Shown here in pieces: positions 51,612 to 59,552 of a stretch of DNA of 64,000 bases. The stretch's first letter is position 1, and each line of letters starts with the position of its first letter. The stretch is from Lysinibacillus sp. SGAir0095 (GTDB lineage Bacteria > Bacillota > Bacilli > Bacillales_A > Planococcaceae), in the NCBI RefSeq assembly GCF_005491425.1, contig NZ_CP028083.1, positions 458,001-522,000 of the forward strand. The letters run 5' to 3'. The notes below the pieces were generated by a model that was not told where the DNA came from, made no database searches, and worked only from the letters and a program-made list of their open reading frames with translations. The translations under genes and the position numbers were made by a program.

Positions 51612-51695
51612 AAGAGCTTGAACGGAACATGGGGATAAGTGCATTATTTTCGCTTTAACTAACGCCAGTTAATAAAAGTGTGGGGGAAACTTTCA

Positions 51696-52244
51696 ATGGG
51701 AAAACATATCTATATTGTGAGACATTGTGAAGCACAAGGGCAACCTTCAGAATCGCCTTTAACAGAAAAGGGATTTGCACAGGCTGAGACTTTATCTGAC
51801 TTTCTATTAAATACTAAAATTGATCGTATAAAATCAAGTCCTTTCTTACGTGCAATTCAGTCAGTAGAACCATTAAGTAAGGGAACAAATATAGAAATAG
51901 AGTTGGATGAACGTTTAACAGAACGCCTGCTAAGTACGCTGGATTTACCTGACTGGCCTGAAAAACTCAAAGAAACTTTCGATAATTTGGAGTTGAAATT
52001 TGAGGGAGGAGAATCGAGCAAAGAAGCTATGAACCGCATTGTAAGTGTTGTAGAAGAAATCTTTCAATGTGAAGCTAAAAATACAGTCATCGTTACCCAT
52101 GGAAATTTAATATCTCTACTGTTAAAGCATTATGATCACAGCTTTGGTTTTGACTCTTGGAAGAGACTTAGTAATCCTGATGTGTTTGTATTAAGTACCT
52201 CGAATAATGAAGTACAAATGAAGCGATTGTGGCGAGAAGAATAA
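51696..52244 (+). CDS. Histidine phosphatase family protein
   Basis: 182 residues from ATG 51696 (GGGGGA upstream). The catalytic motif VRHCEAQG has the phospho-His at about 10; a second His lies in VIVTHGNLISLLL; KSSPFLRAIQSVEPLS carries the phosphate-binding Arg, and the acid comes from the LTERLLSTLDLPDW region. A cytoplasmic phosphoglycerate-mutase-like phosphatase; substrate not known. Monocistronic. Confidence 0.88.
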   Translation: MGKHIYIVRHCEAQGQPSESPLTEKGFAQAETLSDFLLNTKIDRIKSSPFLRAIQSVEPLSKGTNIEIELDERLTERLLSTLDLPDWPEKLKETFDNLELKFEGGESSKEAMNRIVSVVEEIFQCEAKNTVIVTHGNLISLLLKHYDHSFGFDSWKRLSNPDVFVLSTSNNEVQMKRLWREE

Positions 52245-52319
52245 TTAAAAAGGTCCACTATCTTTCGTCAATCTATAAATCTATAAAATCACCAAAATTT
52301 CCAAGTAAGACACAAGTTA

Positions 52320-52350
52320 TAAAAAAAACTGCATCCATTGGACGCAGTTT
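52320..52350 (-). terminator. Terminator of the 35-residue membrane protein gene
   Basis: On the minus strand AAACTGC-G-TCC pairs with GGA-T-GCAGTTT around AAT, followed by T5 or more. It overlaps the stop codon of that gene. Confidence 0.75.
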
Positions 52351-52456
52351 ATTTTTTTCTAAGCAGTGTATCCCCAAGAGGAATTCCAATTACAACAACA
52401 AAAACCGTTAGAACTACCAAGGCTTCTAATATAAAAAACGCAGCTTGATCAAACAT
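52349..52456 (-). CDS. Small single-span membrane protein (35 residues)
   Basis: ATG 52456 with GGAGAG 5 nt upstream: starts MFDQAAFFILEALVVLTVFV and ends with GDTLLRKK. One membrane helix (about 8-27) and a basic cytoplasmic end. Its own ribosome site and an overlapping terminator support a real, stand-alone small gene. No name can be given. Confidence 0.6.
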   Translation of the reverse strand: MFDQAAFFILEALVVLTVFVVVIGIPLGDTLLRKK

Positions 52457-52682
52457 GATATCTCTCCTTCTTTTCTTAATAATTTTTACCCTATATTGTG
52501 TAATTATCCAACTTTCTATTGAAAAGTCAATCTAATAAAGCACAAAATCAGTGTGTTTTGAAATAGTTTACATCATTTCATGCGTATGTATGCAGTCGAC
52601 ATTTAACTAGTTGCTTCTACAAGTAACACCAAAGTTAAACTTTAAAAGTACTTTTTTGAGAGTAATGGGTATATAAAAGGGG

Positions 52683-52715
52683 AAAGGTGAGAAAATACTG
52701 TATTCACCTTTTCTT
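52683..52715 (+). terminator. Hairpin with T-run
   Basis: AAAGGTGA (52683-52690) and TCACCTTTT (52704-52712) around a 13-nt loop, then CTTT. The gene it serves is unclear. Confidence 0.5.
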
Positions 52716-52879
52716 TACAATGCATGACCAGAGATGACTTAATGAATACTCCTAACTTTACGCAAAAGCCGGAATTTTTAACCAGGCTTTTGGCTCAAAT
52801 GATTTTTTATTAAGTAAGGAAGTTACTTTAAAATAAATAATAAATAGAGAGGAAATTAAGCTGAATAAGGTTTTCAAAG

Positions 52880-53200
52880 TATGTCCCCCTCCACATTGAA
52901 AAATCTAGTGCTCCAGAATAACACTAAAATTATTATGGTACCCGAAAACAATTCTATTCCTCCGACTTTGTATACTTCTGTTTGTATTCATACGTATTTA
53001 GTTGCGTGTGATTGATCAATTCTAACCTCTTGTCCATAAGAAATTTCATATGTCATTAAGTCCTTTCCTAATGGAATTCAGTGACCACCATCTGTAGGCT
53101 CAACTACAAATGTAATATCTAATTTTCCTGATTTAATGATGCTAGATTAGTTGATTTGGATGTAATTTGAATCTTTTTAGATGTTTGTTTCGTATGTAAT
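52880..53200 (-). pseudogene. Decayed gene, unidentified
   Basis: On the minus strand KKIQITSKSTNLASL leads, after a frameshift, to KSGKLDITFVVEPTDGGH, IPLGKDLMTYEISYGQEVRI and a hydrophobic tail ELFSGTIIILVLFW, ending near 52882. Two in-frame TGA codons interrupt it. The reading is coherent over about 100 codons, so it is a relic of a surface or membrane protein of the secreted beta type. Confidence 0.45.
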
Positions 53201-53344
53201 ATAATGTAAAAGTAGGGAATACAAAGAAAAATAATATCTAGGACTGAGACGGTAAATTTTTATCCGTGTTCTGTTCTTTCAAAGCGAATGAACCCAATAG
53301 AACGGAAATATGAAAAATAAGGCAGCATAGACGCCGAGATTATA

Positions 53345-53476
53345 ATGCAAGACGCAAAAAATCGTACGATAATCCGACTGGATGGTGCTTTTTTGCAGCT
53401 TACCATTTGGGGAATTGTCTATTCAGTTATAGGAACAATTGTAGTCGTGCGGATGTTTTTACGGAAAGAAAGATAG
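53345..53476 (+). CDS. Possible small membrane peptide (43 residues)
   Basis: ATG 53345 to TAG 53476: MQDAKNRTIIRLDGAFLQLT followed by a hydrophobic helix IWGIVYSVIGTIVVV and basic end RMFLRKER. The ribosome site is weak. It is directly upstream (25 bp) of another small membrane-protein gene. It could be genuine or the tail of a larger decayed gene. Confidence 0.35.
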   Translation: MQDAKNRTIIRLDGAFLQLTIWGIVYSVIGTIVVVRMFLRKER

Positions 53477-53501
53477 TTTTGCTTTTATAAGGAGGGATAA
53501 G

Positions 53502-53798
53502 GTGACTAAGATAAATAATAGAATCTTGTATTTAAGTGGCTATGGTATAGCACTTATTTTGTTTTTATATTTTGCATTGAATGGTTTAATTGCGAGTGTA
53601 TTAAGCGATTCATTTCCTAATGTAAAATTTATGTTGATTCTAGCCTTAATCAATATCGTTGCTTGGACGGTAGGGTTAGGAATTCGTCGATACATAAATC
53701 GTTTCGCTAATGATCAAAGAAAACAGGTTAAAAAGACCTTTTTAGGCATGACCGTATTGAGCTGGATCGTTGTATTAATCCTCTTTTCAATTACTTGA
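53502..53798 (+). CDS. Small three-helix membrane protein
   Basis: 98 residues from GTG 53502 with AAGGAGG 6 nt upstream. Hydrophobic segments at about 9-32, 43-61 and 80-97; a basic cytoplasmic loop GIRRYINRFANDQRKQVKKT. No family recognised. A terminator, later split by an IS1182 insertion, follows at 53900. Confidence 0.65.
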   Translation: MTKINNRILYLSGYGIALILFLYFALNGLIASVLSDSFPNVKFMLILALINIVAWTVGLGIRRYINRFANDQRKQVKKTFLGMTVLSWIVVLILFSIT

Positions 53799-53899
53799 TG
53801 ATCTGTATGAATGGCAGGAGATAAGTGTTGTTAGTTTGTGAAGACAATTTCTTAAACTAAAGAGTGGGTTAATCCAAAAATTATTTAACAACAAAGTAA

Positions 53900-53924
53900 A
53901 AAGACATTCATTTGGAATGTCTTT
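53900..53924. terminator. Terminator hairpin, left copy flanking IS1182
   Basis: Arms AAAGACATTC and GAATGTCTTT around ATTTG. The same 25 bp recur at 55653-55677 on the other side of the IS, so this appears to be the target duplication. The intact right copy with its long T-run ends the ywnA-like gene. Confidence 0.8.
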
Positions 53925-54013
53925 CAGACTGTAGACAAACTCGAATTTTCGAGTTTGCCTACAGTCTTTTTTCTTATAAAATATAGATTAGATAATTGCT
54001 TTTGAAAATAGAG

Positions 54014-54142
54014 TTAGTTGATTTCCGTTTCGGCGGAAGCTTTCCGCGGGCGTGGCCCAATCCTCCTCGTCGCTGTGCTCCTGCGGGGTATCGGCCGTCA
54101 CGCTTGTCCCGCAGGAGTCACCGCCTACACTACAATCAACTA
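54014..54142. repeat. GC-rich palindromic segment inside the IS1182 left end
   Basis: It begins TTAGTTGATT and ends AATCAACTAG, with inner complementary blocks such as GCGGAAGCTTTCCGC and CTCCTGCGGG / CCCGCAGGAG. It stands out sharply from the A/T-rich surroundings. Similar GC-rich palindromes are widespread in Bacillaceae near such elements. Its role is unknown, possibly transposase or RNA structure related. Confidence 0.6.
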
Positions 54143-54172
54143 GTTTCTAAATATAGGTTGAGGTGATTGGAT

Positions 54173-55531
54173 ATGATGTCGAAAAATCAAATAAATGAAC
54201 GGGATCAAATTGAGATGATTACAATTGAACAACTTGTACCACAGAATCATCTTGTCAGAAAGCTTGAGTCAGCTATTGATTTTTCTTTCATCTATCCACT
54301 GGTAGAACCACTGTATTCTACCCTAGGTAGACCTAGTGTAGATCCAGTTGTATTAATTAAAATGACATTTGTGCAATATGTATTTGGAATTCGTTCAATG
54401 CGTCAGACAATAAAAGAAATTGAAACCAATATGGCATATCGCTGGTTTTTAGGGTTTGGCTTTCATTCAGAAATCCCGCACTTTTCTACCTTCGGTAAAA
54501 ATTATGAACGTCGATTCCAAGATACTGATATCTTTGAACAGATTTTCTATCGTATTCTTAAAGAAATTGCAGATAAGGGATTACTAAGTGCTGACCATGT
54601 CTTCATCGATTCAACTCATGTAAAAGCCAGTGCGAATAAACGTAAATTCGAAAAGAAGATTGTCCGTAAAGAGACTCGTGCATATGAAGCCAAACTTCAA
54701 GAAGAATTGAATCAAGATCGTATCGATCACGGGAAGAAGCCATTTCCACCTGATAAATTTGAAAAAGAAGAAGTGAAGGAAATTAAGCAAAGTACGACAG
54801 ATCCTGAAAGTGGATACTATGTAAAAGATGAAAGAACCAAACAGTTTGCTTATTCATTCCATGCTGCAGCTGATCGGTATGGATTTATACTTGGATCGAT
54901 TGTGACACCTGGGAATGTTCATGATAGTCATATGCTTCAGCCACTTGTTGAAAAGATTATGGATAAAGTGAAGAAGCCACTTGCTGTTGCTGCCGATGCT
55001 GCTTATAAAACTCCTGCGATTACTAAATTCTTATTTGACCAAGAGATTCAACCTGCACTCCCTTATACACGTCCAAAAACGAAGGATGGATTTTTACGGA
55101 AACACGATTATGTATATGACGAGTACTATGATTGCTACCTTTGTCCGGAAGGGCAAGTTCTTAAATATTCGACTACCACTAAAGAAGGTAAACGCCAGTA
55201 CAAATCAAACCCTTCTCAATGTGCAACCTGTCCTTTGCTTACTCAATGTACGAATAGTAAAGATCACCGGAAAATCATTGAGCGTCATATTTGGGCAGAA
55301 TATGTAGAGGAAGCGGATCATCTTCGTCATCAAAACGAGACCAAACAAATATATGCGAGACGTAAAGAGACGATTGAACGTGTCTTTGCGGATGCGAAAG
55401 AGAAGCATGGTATGCGCTGGACAACCCTACGAGGGATTAAAAAATTGTCCATGCAGGCGATGCTTACTTTTGCTGCCATGAATTTAAAGAAGCTTGCCAA
55501 TTGGACATGGCAAGCTCCAGAAATGGTCTAA
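54173..55531 (+). CDS. IS1182-family transposase
   Basis: 452 residues from ATG 54173 (GAGGTGA upstream; TTG 54167 also possible). N-terminal InsH/DUF772-type domain (LVPQNHLVRKLESAIDFSFIY, RPSVDPVVLIKMTFVQYVFGI), then the DDE core: FIDSTHVKASANKR, VAADAAYKTPAI and ETIERVFADAKEKHGMRW. A Cys-rich zinc segment (CYLCPEGQVLK, CATCPLLTQC) lies between. Complete, so the element may be active. Confidence 0.92.
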   Translation: MMSKNQINERDQIEMITIEQLVPQNHLVRKLESAIDFSFIYPLVEPLYSTLGRPSVDPVVLIKMTFVQYVFGIRSMRQTIKEIETNMAYRWFLGFGFHSEIPHFSTFGKNYERRFQDTDIFEQIFYRILKEIADKGLLSADHVFIDSTHVKASANKRKFEKKIVRKETRAYEAKLQEELNQDRIDHGKKPFPPDKFEKEEVKEIKQSTTDPESGYYVKDERTKQFAYSFHAAADRYGFILGSIVTPGNVHDSHMLQPLVEKIMDKVKKPLAVAADAAYKTPAITKFLFDQEIQPALPYTRPKTKDGFLRKHDYVYDEYYDCYLCPEGQVLKYSTTTKEGKRQYKSNPSQCATCPLLTQCTNSKDHRKIIERHIWAEYVEEADHLRHQNETKQIYARRKETIERVFADAKEKHGMRWTTLRGIKKLSMQAMLTFAAMNLKKLANWTWQAPEMV

Positions 55532-55652
55532 ATTATAATACTCGAAGAGTACTTTTGACTAAAATCGGACTAAAAAATACCCAAAAGAATCTCAAAAAAT
55601 ACAAAAGGCTTCCAGAATGTGACCATTCTGAAGGCCTTTTGTCGACAATCTG

Positions 55653-55680
55653 AAAGACATTCATTTGGAATGTCTTTTTT
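55653..55680. terminator. Terminator hairpin, right copy flanking IS1182
   Basis: Identical 25-bp hairpin to 53900-53924, here followed by a longer T-run. On the minus strand it directly follows the ywnA-like stop codon. Confidence 0.8.
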
Positions 55681-56115
55681 TTAACAGATATTTTCTTTAC
55701 TAGCTATATCCTTCACCACATCTTCTAAAGTAAGGCTGCTTAAGACTTTCTCCATTGCTAATTGGGCTGATGTGAATATGGGTTCAATTGTATTTTGGAT
55801 GTTCTTGCCTACGGGACATTCAGGATTGGGATTATCGTGTAAAGCAAACAACTCGTTTTCCTGTACAACATTCACTGCCTTATAAACATCAAACAATGTA
55901 ATATCCGATAATTCCTTTGCAAGTTCAGCTCCTGCAACTCCAGGTCTAACGATTACCAATCCGGCATTTTTCAGCATGCCCATAATTTTTCTGATTACCG
56001 CAGGATTTGTATTGACGCTTCCTGCTAAAAACTCTGAAGTGCTGACTCCATTTTTGTTTATCTCGATAAGAGCTAATAGATGAATGCCTACTGAAAATCG
56101 ACTGCTAATTGACAT
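55681..56115 (-). CDS. ywnA: Rrf2-family regulator, YwnA-like
   Basis: 144 residues from ATG 56115 (AAAGGTGAG upstream). Winged helix with SISSRFSVGIHLLALIEINK and NPAVIRKIMGMLKNAGLVIVRPGVAGAELAK; a single Cys in NPECPVGKN, so no Fe-S cluster is expected. Divergent from an NAD(P)-binding protein gene as in B. subtilis ywnA-ywnB. Repeated GTAAC/GTTAC sequences in the shared promoter are its likely operators. Its downstream terminator has been duplicated by the IS1182 insertion. Confidence 0.88.
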   Translation of the reverse strand: MSISSRFSVGIHLLALIEINKNGVSTSEFLAGSVNTNPAVIRKIMGMLKNAGLVIVRPGVAGAELAKELSDITLFDVYKAVNVVQENELFALHDNPNPECPVGKNIQNTIEPIFTSAQLAMEKVLSSLTLEDVVKDIASKENIC

Positions 56116-56238
56116 CTTTCTCACCTTTCATAACTAGAGGTAACCTCATAATACACCTGTAATTACTTTTATTACAAGTATATTCATGCTAAATCATCCG
56201 TTCAAAATTAATAAATAAAAAGATGACCAAAGTGTTTA

Positions 56239-56292
56239 TTGACAAATAATTTAATTGTAACTATTATAGTTACAGGTAACTGTTTTGGTTAC
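56239..56292 (+). promoter_or_regulatory. ywnB promoter with overlapping inverted repeats
   Basis: TTGACA (56239-56244), 17-bp spacer, TATTAT (56262-56267). GTAAC-TATTATA-GTTAC (56257-56273) covers the -10, and a second GGTAAC ... GGTTAC follows to 56292. These fit a repressor site for the divergent Rrf2 protein. Confidence 0.7.
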
Positions 56293-56318
56293 AATTAAAC
56301 TGTTAGGAGGAGTATTAA

Positions 56319-56957
56319 ATGAAAATTGCTATTATTGGAGCAAGTGGTAAAGCAGGAAGTCTTATTTTGAAAGAAGCGGTTAATCGTGGACATGAAGTAA
56401 CAGCTATTGTAAGGGATGCTGCAAAACTTGAGGATAAAAACGTATCCATTATTGAAAAAACGATATTTGAGCTTAAAACAGATGATATAAAAGAATTTGA
56501 TATTGTGGTTAATGCCTTCGGAGCGCCTCTTGGCGAAGAGCAAGTACACGTAGATGCGGGTCATTCTTTAATCGAGGCACTAAAAGATACGAATACAAGA
56601 GCTATTATTGTAGGGGGAGCAGGAAGTCTTTATGTTGACGAAAACAAAACACTTACAGTAATGGAAACACCTGATTTTCCAGCTATATTTGTCCCGACTG
56701 CTAAAGGACAAGGACGTAATTTACAAGAATTACAGAAGACTTCTAATATTACATGGACATTTATTAGCCCTTCTGCGATGTTTGATGCTGAGGGAAAAAG
56801 AACGGGTGCCTATCAGTCTGGAAAAGACAATCTTTTGGTGAATTCAAAAGGTGAAAGCTATATTAGCTATGCAGACTATGCCATTGCAGTATTGGACGAA
56901 ATTGAAAATCCACAGCATATAAATGAACGTTTTACAGTTGTCGGCGAAGCAGAATAA
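56319..56957 (+). CDS. ywnB: NAD(P)H-binding epimerase-like protein, YwnB-like
   Basis: 212 residues. Rossmann motif IIGASGKAGSLILKEAVNRGHEVTAIVRD at the N-terminus; VNAFGAP, IVGGAGSLYV and TFISPSAMFDAEGKRTGAY follow, the pattern of atypical short-chain dehydrogenase-like proteins (NmrA/SDR type). No catalytic YxxxK, so it may sense or bind NAD(P) or reduce quinones. AGGAGG precedes ATG. It is controlled with the divergent Rrf2 gene; the pair is probably a thiol- or electrophile-stress response. Confidence 0.88.
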   Translation: MKIAIIGASGKAGSLILKEAVNRGHEVTAIVRDAAKLEDKNVSIIEKTIFELKTDDIKEFDIVVNAFGAPLGEEQVHVDAGHSLIEALKDTNTRAIIVGGAGSLYVDENKTLTVMETPDFPAIFVPTAKGQGRNLQELQKTSNITWTFISPSAMFDAEGKRTGAYQSGKDNLLVNSKGESYISYADYAIAVLDEIENPQHINERFTVVGEAE

Positions 56958-56995
56958 CTAGTTAGAATTGATATAAATTTAAGCGTTAAATGGAG

Positions 56996-57026
56996 AGGCA
57001 CCCTTGGATTAGAGGGTGTCTTTTGT
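56996..57026 (+). terminator. Terminator after ywnB
   Basis: GGCACCCT and AGGGTGTC pair around an 8-nt loop, followed by TTTTGTT. Confidence 0.75.
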
Positions 57027-57192
57027 TATTGGGTAAAATTTCGAGGAATTATAGAATCTTGTACTCTTTAAAAACAAGTTATTAGAAGAGGAAATGACTG
57101 TAAAATAATGATGTAACTTTATGCTTTTTATGTAATAATTACTTGTAGAAATGTGAATTTACAAATCATACGTAGCGGAAGTGGGGATCATT

Positions 57193-57633
57193 ATGGCAAC
57201 AGGAACACATACAGTAGAAATTCCAACAGATGTACAAGCAGTTTGGGATTATGTCAGTGATCTTGAAAAATGGGCAACAGCAGTACCAGCCTACAAAGAA
57301 CATGAAATCATTAGTGAAACACAATCTATTTGGACATTTGAAGGTAATGTGAAAGGGATTAAAAAAACAATACGCGCACAGGTAGATATTACCGAATGGA
57401 ATGAACCTGCCAATATTAAATTCGAACTAAAAGGCTTATCTGATAACTTTACAGGAAGCGGGCATTTTACTGCACAAGAGGCGAATGGTCATACAACAAT
57501 GACATGTACAGTGGAAGTTCATGCAGGTGGATTATCAGGTGCGATGTTAACTCCTATTATTAAATGGGCGGTTCCGAAAGTAGCATCCCGTTTAACAGAA
57601 TCAATTGCACGTAAAATTGCGGTATTCTCATAG
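57193..57633 (+). CDS. SRPBCC/CoxG-family protein
   Basis: 146 residues from ATG 57193 (GTGGGGA upstream). The helix-grip fold begins THTVEIPTDVQAVWDYVSDLEKWATAVPAYKEHE and ends with the long C-terminal helix LTPIIKWAVPKVASRLTESIARKIAVF. CoxG-type proteins bind hydrophobic ligands or, in CO dehydrogenase operons, anchor the enzyme; there are no cox genes here, so a lipid or small-ligand binding role is more likely. Monocistronic. Confidence 0.8.
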   Translation: MATGTHTVEIPTDVQAVWDYVSDLEKWATAVPAYKEHEIISETQSIWTFEGNVKGIKKTIRAQVDITEWNEPANIKFELKGLSDNFTGSGHFTAQEANGHTTMTCTVEVHAGGLSGAMLTPIIKWAVPKVASRLTESIARKIAVFS

Positions 57634-57707
57634 TTTTATTTTGGAGACTTGCTCGCAAAACTAGGTGGGTAACCAAGGTACTAATATTTTTTTATACGAG
57701 TAAAAAG

Positions 57708-57738
57708 GGGGCTGTCACAAATGGACGGTCTCTTTTTT
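57708..57738 (+). terminator. Terminator after the SRPBCC gene
   Basis: GGCTGTC and GACGGTC pair with two G-U pairs around ACAAATG, then T6. Confidence 0.6.
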
Positions 57739-57824
57739 CGTTGAGCTACCCATTAAGAAAAGGGGGAGTGGAGTTAATCAATTTAATCTTTTCGTTATGG
57801 TCTAATTTTATAAATAATTTAATA

Positions 57825-57852
57825 TTGACAAAATTTAATTTAGAGATAAAAT
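57825..57852 (+). promoter_or_regulatory. Promoter of the T-box leader
   Basis: TTGACA (57825-57830), 16-bp spacer, TAAAAT (57847-57852). It stands about 60 bp before the leader structure. Confidence 0.7.
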
Positions 57853-57914
57853 AAATATCAATTAATATCTGCATAACGAAGATTTGTTTAACGCATTTCG
57901 GAGTATAAGAACAA

Positions 57915-58188
57915 AGGCTATGATAAGAAAGAGTAGCAATCATGTAAACAAACAGAAAGTTACCGGTTGATGAGAGGTGCATGTTGAACGATTGTGAATA
58001 CATCTTGGAGCTGTGTACCGAATAGGATTCCTTAGTAGGCTACACCGGTTGGGCACCCGTCATCATGTGCTAAAAGTATCGTCAAATGACTGTACTTTCA
58101 AAGGTAAGTAATGTGAATTACTTATAAATTAAAGGTGGTAACACGAGATGAATCGTCCTTTTGGCTAAGCCAAAAGGGCGTTTTTTTT
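57915..58188 (+). promoter_or_regulatory. Tyrosine T-box riboswitch leader
   Basis: It shows the AGTA-loop GAGTA (57931), the specifier codon TAC for tyrosine in GAATACATC (57999-58001), the T-box AAAGGTGGTAACACGAG (58131-58147) that pairs with the uncharged tRNA acceptor, and a terminator hairpin CGTCCTTTTGGC / GCCAAAAGGGCG (58154-58180) with T8. Uncharged tRNA-Tyr favours antitermination and expression of tyrS. The leader start is approximate. Confidence 0.92.
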
Positions 58189-58248
58189 TATCCCTTTCTT
58201 CTTATAGAGCTTGCCATATTAGAAATAATATTCCAAGGAGATGTTAGT

Positions 58249-59463
58249 ATGTTGGTAAAACCTGAAGAACAGCTAAAAATCATTATGAAGGGTGCGCAAA
58301 CAATTGTAGACCAAGAAGAATTACTAGCAAAACTAGAAAAATCCTATAAGTCCCAAAAGCCTTTAACGATTAAATTAGGGCTGGATCCATCTGCTCCGGA
58401 TATCCATTTGGGGCATGCGGTTGTCTTAAGAAAAATAAAACAAATGCAAGATTTAGGCCATCATGTCGTGATTATCATCGGTGATTTTACAGGGCGTATT
58501 GGGGATCCGACCGGAAAGGCAAAGGGACGTGTGGCTTTAAGTGATGACCAAGTTCAAGCAAATGCGAAAACATACTGTGAACAAATTTTCAAAGTCTTAG
58601 ATGCGGAAAAAACAATTGTACGGTTTAACAGTGAATGGCTCTCCAAACTAACATTTGAGGAAGTGATTAAATTAGCGGCAACTACTTCAGTTGCAAGAAT
58701 CTTGGAACGTGATGATTTCCAGAAACGCTACAACAATCAAGTGCCAATCGGTATTCATGAATTTTTCTACCCACTTATGCAAGCATACGATTCAGTAGAG
58801 ATTAAGGCGGATATCGAATTAGGGGGTACGGATCAAACCTTTAATGTATTAATGGGGCGAACACTACAAAAGCATTGGGAATTAGAAAAGCAGGTAGCCA
58901 TTTTTATGCCTTTACTGGAAGGTCTTGATGGTGTTGAAAAAATGAGCAAAAGTCTTGGGAATTACATTGGGGTAAATGAGTCGGCAGAGCGTATGTTTAA
59001 AAAGGTGATGGAAGTACCGGATCACCTAATCATAAAATACTTTGAGTTAGCGACGGATGAACACCCAGAAGAAATTGAGAAAATCAAAGCTCTTATGAAA
59101 CAAGGCACAAACCCAAGAGACGTAAAATTAAAATTGGCCGAAATTATTACAAATTTATACTGTGGAGAAGAGGAAACGAAAAGAGCGATTGCCTATTTTA
59201 AAGCTGCTTTTAGTAATAAAGGAATTCCTGAAGATATTCCGGAATTATTAATTGAACTTGGAGCGGAGACGGTTCAAGATATTATTCCTCAACTTGTTGA
59301 AAAAGGGCTCGTAAATAGCAAAAGTGAATTTTTGCGGTTGATGAAACAAAATGGTGTCCAGCTCAATAAAGAAAAAATAACTGCAGATGATTTAGACCGT
59401 GTTCTCATGAACGGAGAAGTACTGCAAATTGGCAAAAAGAGATTTATACGTCTAGTAAAATAG
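58249..59463 (+). CDS. tyrS: Tyrosyl-tRNA synthetase (TyrZ-type)
   Basis: 404 residues from ATG 58249 with AAGGAG upstream; the frame's longer extension runs through the T-box terminator and is not used. Class I marks HLGH (53-56) and KMSKS (231-235); GLDPSAPDIHLGHAVVLRK and GGTDQTFNVLMGR bind tyrosyl-adenylate; a C-terminal S4 RNA-binding domain (about 340-404) ends in IGKKRFIRL. The sequence is of the second TyrRS type (B. subtilis TyrZ). It charges tRNA-Tyr in the cytoplasm and is under T-box control. Confidence 0.95.
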   Translation: MLVKPEEQLKIIMKGAQTIVDQEELLAKLEKSYKSQKPLTIKLGLDPSAPDIHLGHAVVLRKIKQMQDLGHHVVIIIGDFTGRIGDPTGKAKGRVALSDDQVQANAKTYCEQIFKVLDAEKTIVRFNSEWLSKLTFEEVIKLAATTSVARILERDDFQKRYNNQVPIGIHEFFYPLMQAYDSVEIKADIELGGTDQTFNVLMGRTLQKHWELEKQVAIFMPLLEGLDGVEKMSKSLGNYIGVNESAERMFKKVMEVPDHLIIKYFELATDEHPEEIEKIKALMKQGTNPRDVKLKLAEIITNLYCGEEETKRAIAYFKAAFSNKGIPEDIPELLIELGAETVQDIIPQLVEKGLVNSKSEFLRLMKQNGVQLNKEKITADDLDRVLMNGEVLQIGKKRFIRLVK

Positions 59464-59489
59464 GGGAATGATTAAATTAGTTAGTATGG

Positions 59490-59519
59490 AGCGATTGCAT
59501 AGTTAGTGCAATCGCTTTA
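59490..59519. terminator. Terminator between tyrS and the MerR gene
   Basis: AGCGATTGCA and TGCAATCGCT pair perfectly around a 7-nt loop, then TTT. It serves convergent genes. Confidence 0.8.
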
Positions 59520-59552
59520 ATACTAACAGTGTGTTGACCCAGAGGAGTCACG

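Larger units (their letters stand above)
52457..53344. other. Long intergenic region, mostly decayed sequence
   Basis: About 890 bp. It holds a terminator-like hairpin at 52683-52712 (AAAGGTGA / TCACCTTTT), a decayed minus-strand gene at 52880-53200, and otherwise A/T-rich DNA with no supported gene. Confidence 0.5.
53925..55652 (+). mobile_element. IS1182-family element with terminator as target duplication
   Basis: Ends are inverted repeats: left CAGACTGTAGACAAA, right (reverse complement) CAGATTGTCGACAAA. Just inside the left end is a long terminator-like hairpin (53927-53975), and inside the right end another (55603-55640). A GC-rich structured segment lies at 54014-54142. The element carries one intact transposase gene and is flanked by a 25-bp direct repeat that is itself the terminator hairpin. 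Confidence 0.88.

Noticed and set aside
52229-52411. 60-codon plus-strand frame after the phosphatase gene
   Set aside because: It overlaps a minus-strand small gene that has a ribosome site and terminator, and its own sequence is low-complexity and basic.
58135-58248. Longer N-terminus for TyrS
   Set aside because: The extension translates the T-box and its terminator; the ATG at 58249 has a proper ribosome site and matches the family start.
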